A stretch of 64,000 nt of DNA from contig MABD01000001.1 in the NCBI GenBank assembly GCA_002162955.1, positions 62,001-126,000 on the forward strand, read 5' to 3'. Below the pieces are notes generated by a model. That model searched no databases. It was given only the letters and a program-made list of their open reading frames with translations, and was not told the origin of the DNA. The position numbers were made by a program, and so were the translations under genes. Positions 35,606-44,640 of the stretch are shown here, in pieces; position 1 is the stretch's first letter, and each line of letters starts with the position of its first letter. Source of the DNA: Gammaproteobacteria bacterium 45_16_T64. GTDB taxonomy: Bacteria > Pseudomonadota > Gammaproteobacteria > Pseudomonadales > Ketobacteraceae.

Positions 35606-37450
35606 GTGGGTTTTTATTTTGATGAGTTTGAGGGTAGAGTACCTCCAGAACCAGTAAAGCACTCATTGCTTCGTGAGTTATTTTGGCAGTTTATCGCGAC
35701 GATTAATTTATGCGTTGGTGGGTGGTATATCCATTGGCGCTGGACGGAGTCCTTAAATTATGACGCGCTTTGGTTTTCAATACCCCTTGTTATTGCGGAA
35801 TCTGCTGCATATATAGGGTTGATTTTGTTCACCTATAGCTTATGGAAAACAGATGATAAAGAGATAACGCCACCACCACAATATTTTACTGAAACGGTTA
35901 ACGATGATTCGGCTGAAGCTAGGCCATTACGAGTGGATGTGTTCTTTCCTACCTACGATGAAGAACCCGAGTTAGTTGAATTAAGTGTCAAAGATGCGCT
36001 TAAAATCACTTACCCCCATGACATTGAGCTCAACATTTACATATTGGACGATGGTAGAAGGGATAGCATGCAGCGGCTTGCCGACAAGCATGGAGTCAAA
36101 TATTTAACCCGTGACAATAATGTTGGCTTTAAGGCAGGTAACCTTCGTAACGCGATGGAGAATACGGGGGGCGATTTTATTGTAATTTGTGATGCCGATA
36201 CTCGGCCATTTCCTACAATACTATCGAATACTCTGGGATATTTTAGAGACCCAGACGTAGCTTGGGTACAAACACCGCAGTGGTTCTTTGACCTACCCGA
36301 AGGTAGGAATCTAGAGCAATATTTGGATTCTAAAGTGGGATTTTTGGGTCGATATACCGGGAAGCTCATCGAAATGCTGGTGGGGGAGATACGTTTTGGT
36401 AGCGACCCCTTTGTCAATTGCCCTCAGATGTTCTACGACGTAATTCAACGCAGAAGAAACTGGGCCAATGCATCTTTTTGCTGTGGCGCTGGGTCGATTC
36501 ACCGAAGAGAGCCGGTAATGCAAGTCGCGCTTAAATCTTATGGGGAGCAAATAGAGAAAGAAGAAGCGAAAAACAAGAAGGCGTTACTCTCCGCGACTAA
36601 AGAAAGCTCGCTAGATGAAAATGTTGAAGCCACTATAAGGCAAAATATAGCCAACGAAATCGAAGTGACGCCCTACAAATTTCATGTATCGGAAGATATA
36701 TATACGTCGATAATGTTGCATTCTGACGTTGGTAATAATTGGAAGTCCGTAATGCATCCATTTGTGGAATCCAAAATGCTCTCTCCTCAGGATCTACAAA
36801 CCTGGATGGTACAACGATTTAAGTATGCTGGCGGTACGATCGACATCGCGCTTAACGATAACCCCGTATTTAGAAAGGGGATGAGTTTACCGCAACGGAT
36901 GATGTATGCATCCACTATCTGGTCATATTTCGGCGCCTTGTGGAATGTGATATTTATACTGGCTCCGATAATCTACTTATTCACCGGTGTTGCACCAGTA
37001 TCGGCTTATTCGTTAGATTTCTATATCCATGTGCTCCCGTTCATGATGCTAAATGAATTGGCCTTTATGATTGGTACCTGGGGAGTCGCAGGATTCAAAG
37101 GTAAATCTTCCTTTATATCGTTCTTTTCGGTCAATATTAAGGCCATAGCAGTGGTATTGATGGGTAAGAAAATCGCCTTTCCAACTACGCCAAAGGAAAG
37201 ACAGGAAGGGACGTTCATTAAATTGGTCATTCCGCAAATACTCGTGATCATTCTAACGATATCGGCGGTATCGTTTGCAGTATCTAGCTACTTTTTCATG
37301 GGTAATATAGCCGATCATTCGTTTAACGGTATTGTTACCAATCTATTTTGGGCGGCAAATAATATCATTCTAATGTCTGGAATGGTGTTATCAGCGTTTT
37401 GGAAACCACCAGCCCCTGAGGTTGAAGAACTTGTTATGGAGCACGTTTGA
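35606..37450 (+). CDS. Cellulose synthase-like processive glycosyltransferase (GT2)
   Basis: 614 residues from GTG 35606, preceded by GGGAGG. There are two N-terminal helices, the GT2 domain and about five C-terminal helices. Catalytic positions are Asp148-Asp149 (ILDDGR), Asp196-x-Asp198 (CDADTRP) and the base in SED (362-364). The acceptor motif QxxRW is replaced by Gln403-Arg-Phe-Lys-Tyr (QRFKYAGG). There is no PilZ domain, so direct c-di-GMP activation as in BcsA is not expected. It should polymerise and extrude a beta-linked glycan across the inner membrane. The product is unknown; the altered acceptor motif warns against calling it cellulose. The next gene begins one base after its stop. 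Confidence 0.9.
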   Translation: MGFYFDEFEGRVPPEPVKHSLLRELFWQFIATINLCVGGWYIHWRWTESLNYDALWFSIPLVIAESAAYIGLILFTYSLWKTDDKEITPPPQYFTETVNDDSAEARPLRVDVFFPTYDEEPELVELSVKDALKITYPHDIELNIYILDDGRRDSMQRLADKHGVKYLTRDNNVGFKAGNLRNAMENTGGDFIVICDADTRPFPTILSNTLGYFRDPDVAWVQTPQWFFDLPEGRNLEQYLDSKVGFLGRYTGKLIEMLVGEIRFGSDPFVNCPQMFYDVIQRRRNWANASFCCGAGSIHRREPVMQVALKSYGEQIEKEEAKNKKALLSATKESSLDENVEATIRQNIANEIEVTPYKFHVSEDIYTSIMLHSDVGNNWKSVMHPFVESKMLSPQDLQTWMVQRFKYAGGTIDIALNDNPVFRKGMSLPQRMMYASTIWSYFGALWNVIFILAPIIYLFTGVAPVSAYSLDFYIHVLPFMMLNELAFMIGTWGVAGFKGKSSFISFFSVNIKAIAVVLMGKKIAFPTTPKERQEGTFIKLVIPQILVIILTISAVSFAVSSYFFMGNIADHSFNGIVTNLFWAANNIILMSGMVLSAFWKPPAPEVEELVMEHV

Positions 37451-37451
37451 T

Positions 37452-38813
37452 ATGAGTTTTCGGAAAAATCTATTGGCAGCCCGTCATCACTTTATTTTTC
37501 TATTGGGTCTTGCTGCTGCGTTTGGATTGGTTATCTATCTTGAGATGCTTGAGGTATCCCGAGAGAACTTCAAGATTGAAGAAAAGATCAAGATAACCTA
37601 TCCATCATCTAGGGAGTTAAACGAAGTAGAACAGGAAATGGCGAGAATTGCCTGGCGTTATTTTGAGAACAATACAGATGAAGACACGGGATTGGTTAAC
37701 TCTGTGGATGGATTTCCGGCGGCAACATTATGGGATATTGCATCGTATATGTTAGGTCTAATATCTGCGTATAAACTGGATATTGTTGATGCAGACACTT
37801 TTGATTCCAGAATAGAAAAACTACTTAAGAGCCTGTATGAATTGGATTTGTACGACGGAGTTCTGCCAAATAAGTCGTATAACGTAAAAACCAAAAGAAT
37901 GGTCGATTACACCAACAAAATTTCTGATAACGGTATCGGTTGGTCAGCTATTGACATTGGCCGTATCATGGTTCCCTTCAACATACTGGTTTGGAACTAT
38001 CCTCAGCACACAAAAGGGGTCAATAGAATACTAAGTCGTTGGGATATGACCTATCTAGTATCCAGGGGGGTTCTTGTCGGTGCTACTATCGATAAAAAGG
38101 GAAAAACAAAATATGTACAAGAAGGGCGCATAGGGTATGAAGAGTATGCGGCAAAATCAGTTTCGCTAGCGGGTATAGATGTTTCAGTTGCCTTGCAATA
38201 TTCAGATTTTTTGAAATATGTACCTATCATGGGTGTCGATGTTCCGACCGATATTCGAGACCCGAAAAAATATAAAGCACACAACTATGTGGTGAGCGAA
38301 TCTTATATATTGGACGCAATAGAGTTTGGATCTGATGAAATATCCACTCAGTTCTCTTATCGAGTGTATAAGGCACAAGAGAATCGCTATAAAAAAACCG
38401 GAATTCTAACCGCCGTGAGTGAAGACAACATAGATCAGGCACCATATTTCGTCTATAACACCGTCTTTAGTAGCGGAAAAGCCTGGAATGCGATAACAGA
38501 TTCAGGGGAAGATGCTAGCCAATTTAGAAGTGTAAGTACTAAAGCTGCTCTGGGCTGGCATATGTTATATGAGTCAGACTATACAGCGCTTTTGATGAAG
38601 CATATAGAAAACAACTTTGATTCAGAAAAAGGTTGGTTCTCTGGGATATACGAAAAATCAAATGTACCGAACAAAGCAATAACTGCCAATACTAATGCGA
38701 TAGTGCTAGAAAGCTTACATTATAAAGTATTTGGGCCTTTGCTAAATATTTCGGGTAAGAACAACGCTAATAAATTGGATTTGCTTAGCGTGGGTAAAAA
38801 GATGAAAAGCTAA
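37452..38813 (+). CDS. DUF3131 protein 1, membrane-anchored
   Basis: 453 residues. An N-terminal helix (HFIFLLGLAAAFGLVIYLEM) anchors it, with the DUF3131 domain outside. Typical blocks are IAWRYFENNTDEDTGLVNSV, LWDIASYMLGLI, GWSAIDIGRIMV and EGRIGYEEYAA, then AHNYVVSESY, YFVYNTVFSS and TNAIVLESLHYK. The regular helices and aromatic/acidic motifs recall (alpha/alpha)-barrel glycan-active enzymes. DUF3131 has no settled activity. It begins at the end of the GT2 gene, so a role in handling the nascent polymer is likely. The conserved Asp in DIGR and the Glu pair in EEYAA are candidate active residues. Confidence 0.85.
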   Translation: MSFRKNLLAARHHFIFLLGLAAAFGLVIYLEMLEVSRENFKIEEKIKITYPSSRELNEVEQEMARIAWRYFENNTDEDTGLVNSVDGFPAATLWDIASYMLGLISAYKLDIVDADTFDSRIEKLLKSLYELDLYDGVLPNKSYNVKTKRMVDYTNKISDNGIGWSAIDIGRIMVPFNILVWNYPQHTKGVNRILSRWDMTYLVSRGVLVGATIDKKGKTKYVQEGRIGYEEYAAKSVSLAGIDVSVALQYSDFLKYVPIMGVDVPTDIRDPKKYKAHNYVVSESYILDAIEFGSDEISTQFSYRVYKAQENRYKKTGILTAVSEDNIDQAPYFVYNTVFSSGKAWNAITDSGEDASQFRSVSTKAALGWHMLYESDYTALLMKHIENNFDSEKGWFSGIYEKSNVPNKAITANTNAIVLESLHYKVFGPLLNISGKNNANKLDLLSVGKKMKS

Positions 38814-38849
38814 GGTGTGGATAGCACCGTGCTGTTAGGGTCATGAATT

Positions 38850-40271
38850 ATGTATAATCGCAGTAGACTACAATTTTTTATCGCACTGATGTTATCCATG
38901 TTGCTCGGTGCTTGCATCCATTTGGATGGCGCTACCACAATAGAGGATTACGGTGAGAAAATCGTAGATCAAAAATCGTCTATCGCGTCTGCTGGCATTC
39001 GTCCGGGCAGAAGGGGGAAGTTGTCAGAAAAAGAACTTAATATGGCTAGAATTGCATGGCGCTATTTTGAGAATAACTATCAACCGAAGACAGGCCTAGT
39101 GAATGCAGTAAACAATTATCCCTCAGTTACTATGTGGGATTTAGCATCCTATTTGGGCGGATTGGTTTCTGTCAGAGAACTAAAAATCATCACAAAGAAA
39201 CAATTTGACGAGAGAATGATCGCGTTACTTCGCACGTTAAATAATCTTGAGCTCTATAGGGGAGAAGTACCCAATAAGGTTTACCATTCCAAAACAGCGA
39301 AAAAAGTTGATTATACCAATAAGCCGGGAGAGATTGGATACTCAGCGTTGGATATAGGTAGGTTTTTGATCTGGATGAAAATCATAAAAGAACGCTATCC
39401 AGAATTTGCTGGCGCTATCGATAAGTCTATTTTTAGATGGAATTTCTGCCATATCCTCGATGAAAACGGCACAATGTTTGGTGCCCACGGAAAAAAAGGG
39501 AAGCCCACTAAATATGTACAGGAGGGACGGTTGGGATACGAGGAATATGCCGCTAAGGGGTTTGGTTTATGGGGGTTTAATACAGAGCGATCATCAAAGC
39601 CAGAGCCTTATGACATAATAAAGCTATACGGCCACCAAATACCGTATGACTCTAGGGATCCACGAAGGCTTCGGGCACACAATTACGTCGTAACTGAAAG
39701 CTATGTGTTAGATGGCATTGAGTTAAACTGGGATTTGCCGACGGATGAAACCAGCGCTGATAATGTGCATAGTGTTGCATGGATGGTGGATTTTGCTCAG
39801 CGAATTTACGAAGTACAAGAGGCAAGGTACTTTCATAGTGGAATACTTACGGCTAGGACAGAACACCAGTTAGCATCAAGTCCCTATTTTGTGTATGACA
39901 CCATATATACCGACGGCTATGCCTGGAATACTATTACTGAGTCCGGAAAGTACGTGCCTCAATACTCCGCTATTGCATTAAAGGGCGCGTTAGGGTTATG
40001 GAGCTTGTGGGAAACACCCTATACAGATTTATTGTTTAATGCGGTCTCTGATTTGTATGATGAGGAAAAGGGGTTCTATGAGGGTAAGTTTGAAAACGGT
40101 AAAGGTCTTATTAATACATTTACATCGAACAATAATGGAATAATTCTAGAGACGCTGCTCTATAAAGAGCAGGGTAAATTACTTAAGTTTAATGATTTGG
40201 ACTCCTTTTGGGAAAAGATGCTTGATAACGAGTTTCAAGGTCAAGGTAAATGTCTGCCAGGAAAACGCTAG
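38850..40271 (+). CDS. DUF3131 protein 2, lipoprotein
   Basis: 473 residues. The signal has lipobox LLGAC, so it should be lipid-anchored. The DUF3131 blocks match copy 1: IAWRYFENNYQPKTGLVNAV, MWDLASYLGGLV, YSALDIGRFLIWM, EGRLGYEEYAAKG, RAHNYVVTESYVLD, FVYDTIYTDGYAWNTI and NNGIILETLLYK. All candidate acidic positions are kept, so this copy is probably active. It overlaps the next gene by 22 bases. The tandem arrangement implies duplication of one gene. Confidence 0.87.
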   Translation: MYNRSRLQFFIALMLSMLLGACIHLDGATTIEDYGEKIVDQKSSIASAGIRPGRRGKLSEKELNMARIAWRYFENNYQPKTGLVNAVNNYPSVTMWDLASYLGGLVSVRELKIITKKQFDERMIALLRTLNNLELYRGEVPNKVYHSKTAKKVDYTNKPGEIGYSALDIGRFLIWMKIIKERYPEFAGAIDKSIFRWNFCHILDENGTMFGAHGKKGKPTKYVQEGRLGYEEYAAKGFGLWGFNTERSSKPEPYDIIKLYGHQIPYDSRDPRRLRAHNYVVTESYVLDGIELNWDLPTDETSADNVHSVAWMVDFAQRIYEVQEARYFHSGILTARTEHQLASSPYFVYDTIYTDGYAWNTITESGKYVPQYSAIALKGALGLWSLWETPYTDLLFNAVSDLYDEEKGFYEGKFENGKGLINTFTSNNNGIILETLLYKEQGKLLKFNDLDSFWEKMLDNEFQGQGKCLPGKR

Positions 40272-41740
40272 GGATACTCGTCATCTCGTTGGTTCTTAGC
40301 GGGTGTGGCGTACTGGTTAGATCTGTTTCTCTCGGTTTCGATGGAATTCGAACTTCATCATTGTTTGTCCAAGGAAAGCGGGGGAATTTAACGGAAAAGG
40401 AGATTGCCTGGGCGAAAATTGCTTGGCGGTATTTCAAGAATAATACCAATGTAGAATCTGGTGCAGTTAATTCAATTGATGCGTATCCAAGCTTTACCAT
40501 GTCTACCGTTGCCGACTATATTGCGGCCATGATTTCCGCAAGGAAATTGGGAATCATAGAAAAGAAAGAGTTTGATCATAGGGTAAGTTCGCTGCTGCAC
40601 TTTTTGAATACCATGGAGCTATTTCAAGGGCGATTACCCAATAAAATATATCATGCAAAGAACTCAACCATGACTACCTACGATGGAAGTCATGGCGAAA
40701 TAGGCTGGTCGGCTATTGATATAGGCCGCTTGTTGATCTGGTTGAAAATACTTTCTATCCAATATGTTGAATTTCATGAATACGTCGATAAAGCTGTGAT
40801 GAGGTGGAATTTTTGCGATGTTATTGATGAGGAGGGTTCGCTTTATGCTGGCGATCTACATAATGGGGATCTTAGGATATTTCAAGAAGGACGTCTGGGT
40901 TATGAAGAGTATGCAGCCATTGGATTCAGAGCCTGGGGGTTTGAGCCAACTAAGGCAGAAGAGCTGGATCCCGTTGAACTCATTACAATCTACGATATCG
41001 ATATATATCATGATGCGAGAGACCATCGGGATGATAGTGTTCTTAGCCCCGTACTTACACTTCCGTTTGCATTGATGGGCTTGGAGTTTAACTGGGACGT
41101 AATTTCAGATGACCTATCGTCCGATGCGGTTCGAACTAACAATCTGATGGCGGATGTATCCGATAGGGTATATAGAGTACAAGAGAAGCGCTATGAAGAA
41201 GAAAAAATCTACACTGCACGAACGGAACATGTGCTGAGTGAGTCGCCATTTTTCGTTTACGATACTATCTTTGCAAACGGCTATTCCTGGAATACCATCG
41301 CTGAAGATAGCAAAATATACCCCGATAAAGCCATTGTTGCTACAAAAGCGGTATTTCCGATGTTTGTACTTTGGGATACTGCATATACAAACAAACTGAT
41401 GCTAGTTATAGAGGAGTTGTACGATGAAAAACTTGGATGGTATGAAGGTCGTTACGAAAGGACCGGTGGGTATGAGGATGTAATATCCGCGTCTACCAAT
41501 GCTATCGTGATGGAATCATTATGGTATAAAGTTAATGGAAAATTGTTCTCGAATACGAATGATACATTACATGGTGTGATTAGAATGGAAGATGTCTTTA
41601 AGCACCCAGGTAAGTGTTTTCCATCGCTCTATAAGAATACAATACCCTCATCAGAAGCGGATACTGAACCTGCGGTAATGTCTGCCCCTGAAGATGTATC
41701 AGGCAATGTCAAAAATTTGGAGAAGGTACTGAATGAGTAA
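40250..41740 (+). CDS. DUF3131 protein 3, lipoprotein
   Basis: 496 residues. The start MSARKTLGILVISLVLSGCG has lipobox LSGC. DUF3131 blocks include IAWRYFKNNTNVESGAVNSI, MSTVADYIAAMI, IGWSAIDIGRLLIWLKIL, QEGRLGYEEYAAIG, FVYDTIFANGYSWNTIAED and TNAIVMESLWYK. The middle HNYVVxESY block of copies 1 and 2 is altered here (DSVLSPVLTLPFAL), a possible change of specificity. The C-terminal 50 residues are a low-complexity acidic tail. It overlaps copy 2 by 22 bases and is followed by copy 4 after 48 bases. Confidence 0.86.
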   Translation: MSARKTLGILVISLVLSGCGVLVRSVSLGFDGIRTSSLFVQGKRGNLTEKEIAWAKIAWRYFKNNTNVESGAVNSIDAYPSFTMSTVADYIAAMISARKLGIIEKKEFDHRVSSLLHFLNTMELFQGRLPNKIYHAKNSTMTTYDGSHGEIGWSAIDIGRLLIWLKILSIQYVEFHEYVDKAVMRWNFCDVIDEEGSLYAGDLHNGDLRIFQEGRLGYEEYAAIGFRAWGFEPTKAEELDPVELITIYDIDIYHDARDHRDDSVLSPVLTLPFALMGLEFNWDVISDDLSSDAVRTNNLMADVSDRVYRVQEKRYEEEKIYTARTEHVLSESPFFVYDTIFANGYSWNTIAEDSKIYPDKAIVATKAVFPMFVLWDTAYTNKLMLVIEELYDEKLGWYEGRYERTGGYEDVISASTNAIVMESLWYKVNGKLFSNTNDTLHGVIRMEDVFKHPGKCFPSLYKNTIPSSEADTEPAVMSAPEDVSGNVKNLEKVLNE

Positions 41741-41788
41741 TATGCTGCAGTTTACTATTGGCTCGTTAGCTTTACACAGGCGAATGAC

Positions 41789-43795
41789 ATGAAGATTGGA
41801 GTGCCGTTTATTTATATAGGTGTGTTTCTGTTGATCTCCATGAAATCAATGGCAGCCGATCTAGATTTTAGTGCTCTTCAAAATGGATGGGAGGAATATA
41901 GAAATTCAGAATATGATAACGCGATTGAGTCGTGGGAGGGTATAGGTCTCTCGATCCCTCCCGATGAAAGAACTCAAGACAATATGAGAATTGCGGGTTT
42001 GGCGTTAATTCTATCCTCCAAGACGTATGAAATACTGGAAGATGACAGAGCCTATAGGACTTGGGCAACCGCACTGACATATTTTTTGGAAAGTAATATC
42101 CGTTGGAAGGATTACTCCGCGAGTCTACGTAATAAGATAAAAGAAAATATTGGACTTATGAATGATGTAACGGGCGACTTTTCTACGAACGTTCTCCCAT
42201 CTGACGCGTTTGAGTTGGGCGGAGCGTTGTCGTTATTGTTAGAGATAGAAAATTCAGTATCTTTGTCTTCCTACGAGGGGCCTTCGCCAGGGCTGGGTAA
42301 AAAAGAGGAAGATTATAGCTATGATGAATCAATACTAGCTAAACGAAATTACTTAACGCGCCCACTCGTCACTAGAGATGAGGAATTTGATAATGAGTCA
42401 CTTCAGATAGAAGAATATACTGACGTAGTTGACGGACAGGATCAACTACGCGAGGAGCGTGATGCTAATAGAGACTCAGATGGCTCATATATTGAGATCG
42501 ATAACATAGAGCCTTACTATCAAGCATCAACTGAAGGTTCTGACGTACTTTCCGCCAATAATTTGATTGATGCCTTAAAAGCCCCACCTAAAGAACACGT
42601 TGAAGTTCGATCATTAGGTATGAGAGGTATCGGTAGCGAAATCGCAGGGGTAGTGGATGTAAATCTAAAGAAAACAGCAGAATCCGCCTGGCGCTATTTT
42701 GAAAAAAATACCAATGGTAACACCGGATTTGTTAACGCAACCCATGGATACAAGTTTATCACAATGTGGGGCGTGGGAAGCCACATCGCAGCGTTGATAT
42801 CCACTAATAAACTCGGGGTTTTGGATGATGATACCTTTGAAAAGAGTGTTTCACTGATTCTACATGGACTGAATACCATGCCGTTATATCAAAATGAAAT
42901 GCCCAATAGACAATATACTACTAGTACATTAGAAATGGTGGACCTACGGCAAAAAACATCCGACGTCGGTAGCGGTTGGTCTGCCGTTGGAGTAGGTAGA
43001 TTGCTTATTTGGCTAGGTATACTCAATCAGTGGTATCCCCGATATAGTAATGAGATATCAGACTTTATTGCTCGTCTAGATTTTGATCGCGCCTTATCAC
43101 AAGGCAACCTAAATGGCGCTATTAACAATGGGGTAAGTGAAAAACTGTTTGATGAAGGGCGGTTCGGGTACGAACAATATGCGTCCTATGGTTACTTACT
43201 CTGGGGAGGTGATCCACATGCTGCGCAAGATTATGATACAGTATCACACAAAGCGATCTATCAGGTTCAAGTTCCCTATGATACTCGCTCAGGCTCCCAC
43301 CTAGTAATAGACCCATTTATGTTAGCGGCAATGGAGTTGCCTTCTTTAGGTAAGCAATTTGACACATACTCAAGATCACTCTATACCGTACAAAAAAAAC
43401 ATGGAATGAGCATTGGGAGACCTGTGGCCCAAACAGAAATGAACCTAAATCGTTCTCCTTGGTTCGTGTACCATGACATTTACTACTCGGGTTCATCTTG
43501 GCAAGTGGTCACTTACAACGGTGAAAAACATCAGAATTTTGCAGGTTTTAGTAGCCACGGTGTCTTTATGTTGGATGCTGTATTTGATGACAAATACACT
43601 CGGGGTATGATGCTTGAAATCGATTCACTAAACAGAGGTGGACTTGGGTTCTATAGCGGGCGTCGATATGACGGTGAGATTGTAAAAGCGTTATCCTCCA
43701 ATTCTAGTGCTGCAATACTAGAAAGCATCCTTTATAGATTCGGGCAAAAGAAGCCTTTTATTGTCGAGCTAAAGACTGCTCAACGTAATGATTAA
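41789..43795 (+). CDS. DUF3131 protein 4 with long N-terminal extension
   Basis: 668 residues. A signal peptide (FIYIGVFLLISMKSMAA) is followed by about 270 residues absent from the other copies; the first 100 look helical and TPR-like (GWEEYRNSEYDNAIESWE), then an acidic, disordered stretch. DUF3131 starts near residue 290 (SAWRYFEKNTNGNTGFVNAT, GWSAVGVGRLLIWLGIL, EGRFGYEQYASYG, WFVYHDIYYSGSSWQ). It is the most divergent copy: DIGR has become VGVGR and EEY has become EQY, so acidic positions kept in the others are lost. It may be a binding or scaffold paralogue rather than an enzyme. It overlaps the trehalose-phosphatase gene by 8 bases. Confidence 0.84.
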   Translation: MKIGVPFIYIGVFLLISMKSMAADLDFSALQNGWEEYRNSEYDNAIESWEGIGLSIPPDERTQDNMRIAGLALILSSKTYEILEDDRAYRTWATALTYFLESNIRWKDYSASLRNKIKENIGLMNDVTGDFSTNVLPSDAFELGGALSLLLEIENSVSLSSYEGPSPGLGKKEEDYSYDESILAKRNYLTRPLVTRDEEFDNESLQIEEYTDVVDGQDQLREERDANRDSDGSYIEIDNIEPYYQASTEGSDVLSANNLIDALKAPPKEHVEVRSLGMRGIGSEIAGVVDVNLKKTAESAWRYFEKNTNGNTGFVNATHGYKFITMWGVGSHIAALISTNKLGVLDDDTFEKSVSLILHGLNTMPLYQNEMPNRQYTTSTLEMVDLRQKTSDVGSGWSAVGVGRLLIWLGILNQWYPRYSNEISDFIARLDFDRALSQGNLNGAINNGVSEKLFDEGRFGYEQYASYGYLLWGGDPHAAQDYDTVSHKAIYQVQVPYDTRSGSHLVIDPFMLAAMELPSLGKQFDTYSRSLYTVQKKHGMSIGRPVAQTEMNLNRSPWFVYHDIYYSGSSWQVVTYNGEKHQNFAGFSSHGVFMLDAVFDDKYTRGMMLEIDSLNRGGLGFYSGRRYDGEIVKALSSNSSAAILESILYRFGQKKPFIVELKTAQRND

Positions 43796-44540
43796 TTTCA
43801 ACGAGCCGCTAATAAGAAAATTTCTTCAGTCTAGCCAAGAAATATTCCTATTTAGTGACTTCGATGGAACATTAGTTGATTTTGCGAAAACTCCCGACGA
43901 AGTCATTGTGTCTGAAGATCTCCTATCAGATGTTTCTACTTTGTGCTCCAATACCGAATTCATTTTGGTCACTGGGCGATCAATTGCCAGTGTTAGGCGG
44001 AATCTACACATACCAACATTGAGAGTTAGCGGATGTCACGGTGTTGAGCATAGTGATGGAACGGTTGAAAAAAATGCTGTTGCCTTCCGATCTAGATTGC
44101 TTACAGTTCAATACGCATTAGAAAATGCGCTGAGCGAATATACTGGGGTGTGGATTGAAAAGAAACCCTATTCTTTCGCAATCCACTATCGAGAAGCCCC
44201 TGATTGTGCAGGTGAGATAAGTCGTGTTGTAGACGCTTCTCTACGAGGTTATGAAGGTATCCTATTTGTATGTGAAGGAACACTGGTAATCGAAATTTGT
44301 ATCAGTGGGTGTGATAAGGGGGGCGCCATTGATTACTGGCTTACGAAACACGATACATCAACTGTCGTGCCTTTCTATGTTGGTGATGATGTTACCGATG
44401 AATACGGTTTTCGAGCGGTGAACAAGAGGGGAGGCGTGTCCATACGTATTGGTCGCAGTGACGACAGCTGTGCAGATTACTATTTTGATGATATACAGCA
44501 CTACCTCTCTTTTATAAAGAATTTATTACATCAAGACTAG
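43788..44540 (+). CDS. otsB: Trehalose-6-phosphate phosphatase
   Basis: 250 residues of the HAD fold. Motif 1 is FSDFDGTLVDF with Asp24 nucleophile and Asp26. Segments LVTGRSIASVR, GCHGVEHSDG and the late FYVGDDVTDEYGFRAV match trehalose-phosphatases. It removes phosphate from trehalose-6-phosphate. It starts inside the last DUF3131 gene and is followed by the synthase, so trehalose synthesis is tied to this locus. There is no signal peptide, so it is cytoplasmic. Confidence 0.92.
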   Translation: MINFNEPLIRKFLQSSQEIFLFSDFDGTLVDFAKTPDEVIVSEDLLSDVSTLCSNTEFILVTGRSIASVRRNLHIPTLRVSGCHGVEHSDGTVEKNAVAFRSRLLTVQYALENALSEYTGVWIEKKPYSFAIHYREAPDCAGEISRVVDASLRGYEGILFVCEGTLVIEICISGCDKGGAIDYWLTKHDTSTVVPFYVGDDVTDEYGFRAVNKRGGVSIRIGRSDDSCADYYFDDIQHYLSFIKNLLHQD

Positions 44541-44640
44541 AGTTTGTGCTATGTCGATAAACTCAATATTTCTGCTACTCTTATTGGATAAATGATGTAC
44601 CGTATTTTCTTAGCGTTTTTATATGGAATTTGGTGTTCAT

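Noticed and set aside
35606-37450. Calling the GT2 gene bcsA and the product cellulose
   Set aside because: No PilZ domain, no bcsB/bcsC genes, and altered QxxRW and TED motifs.
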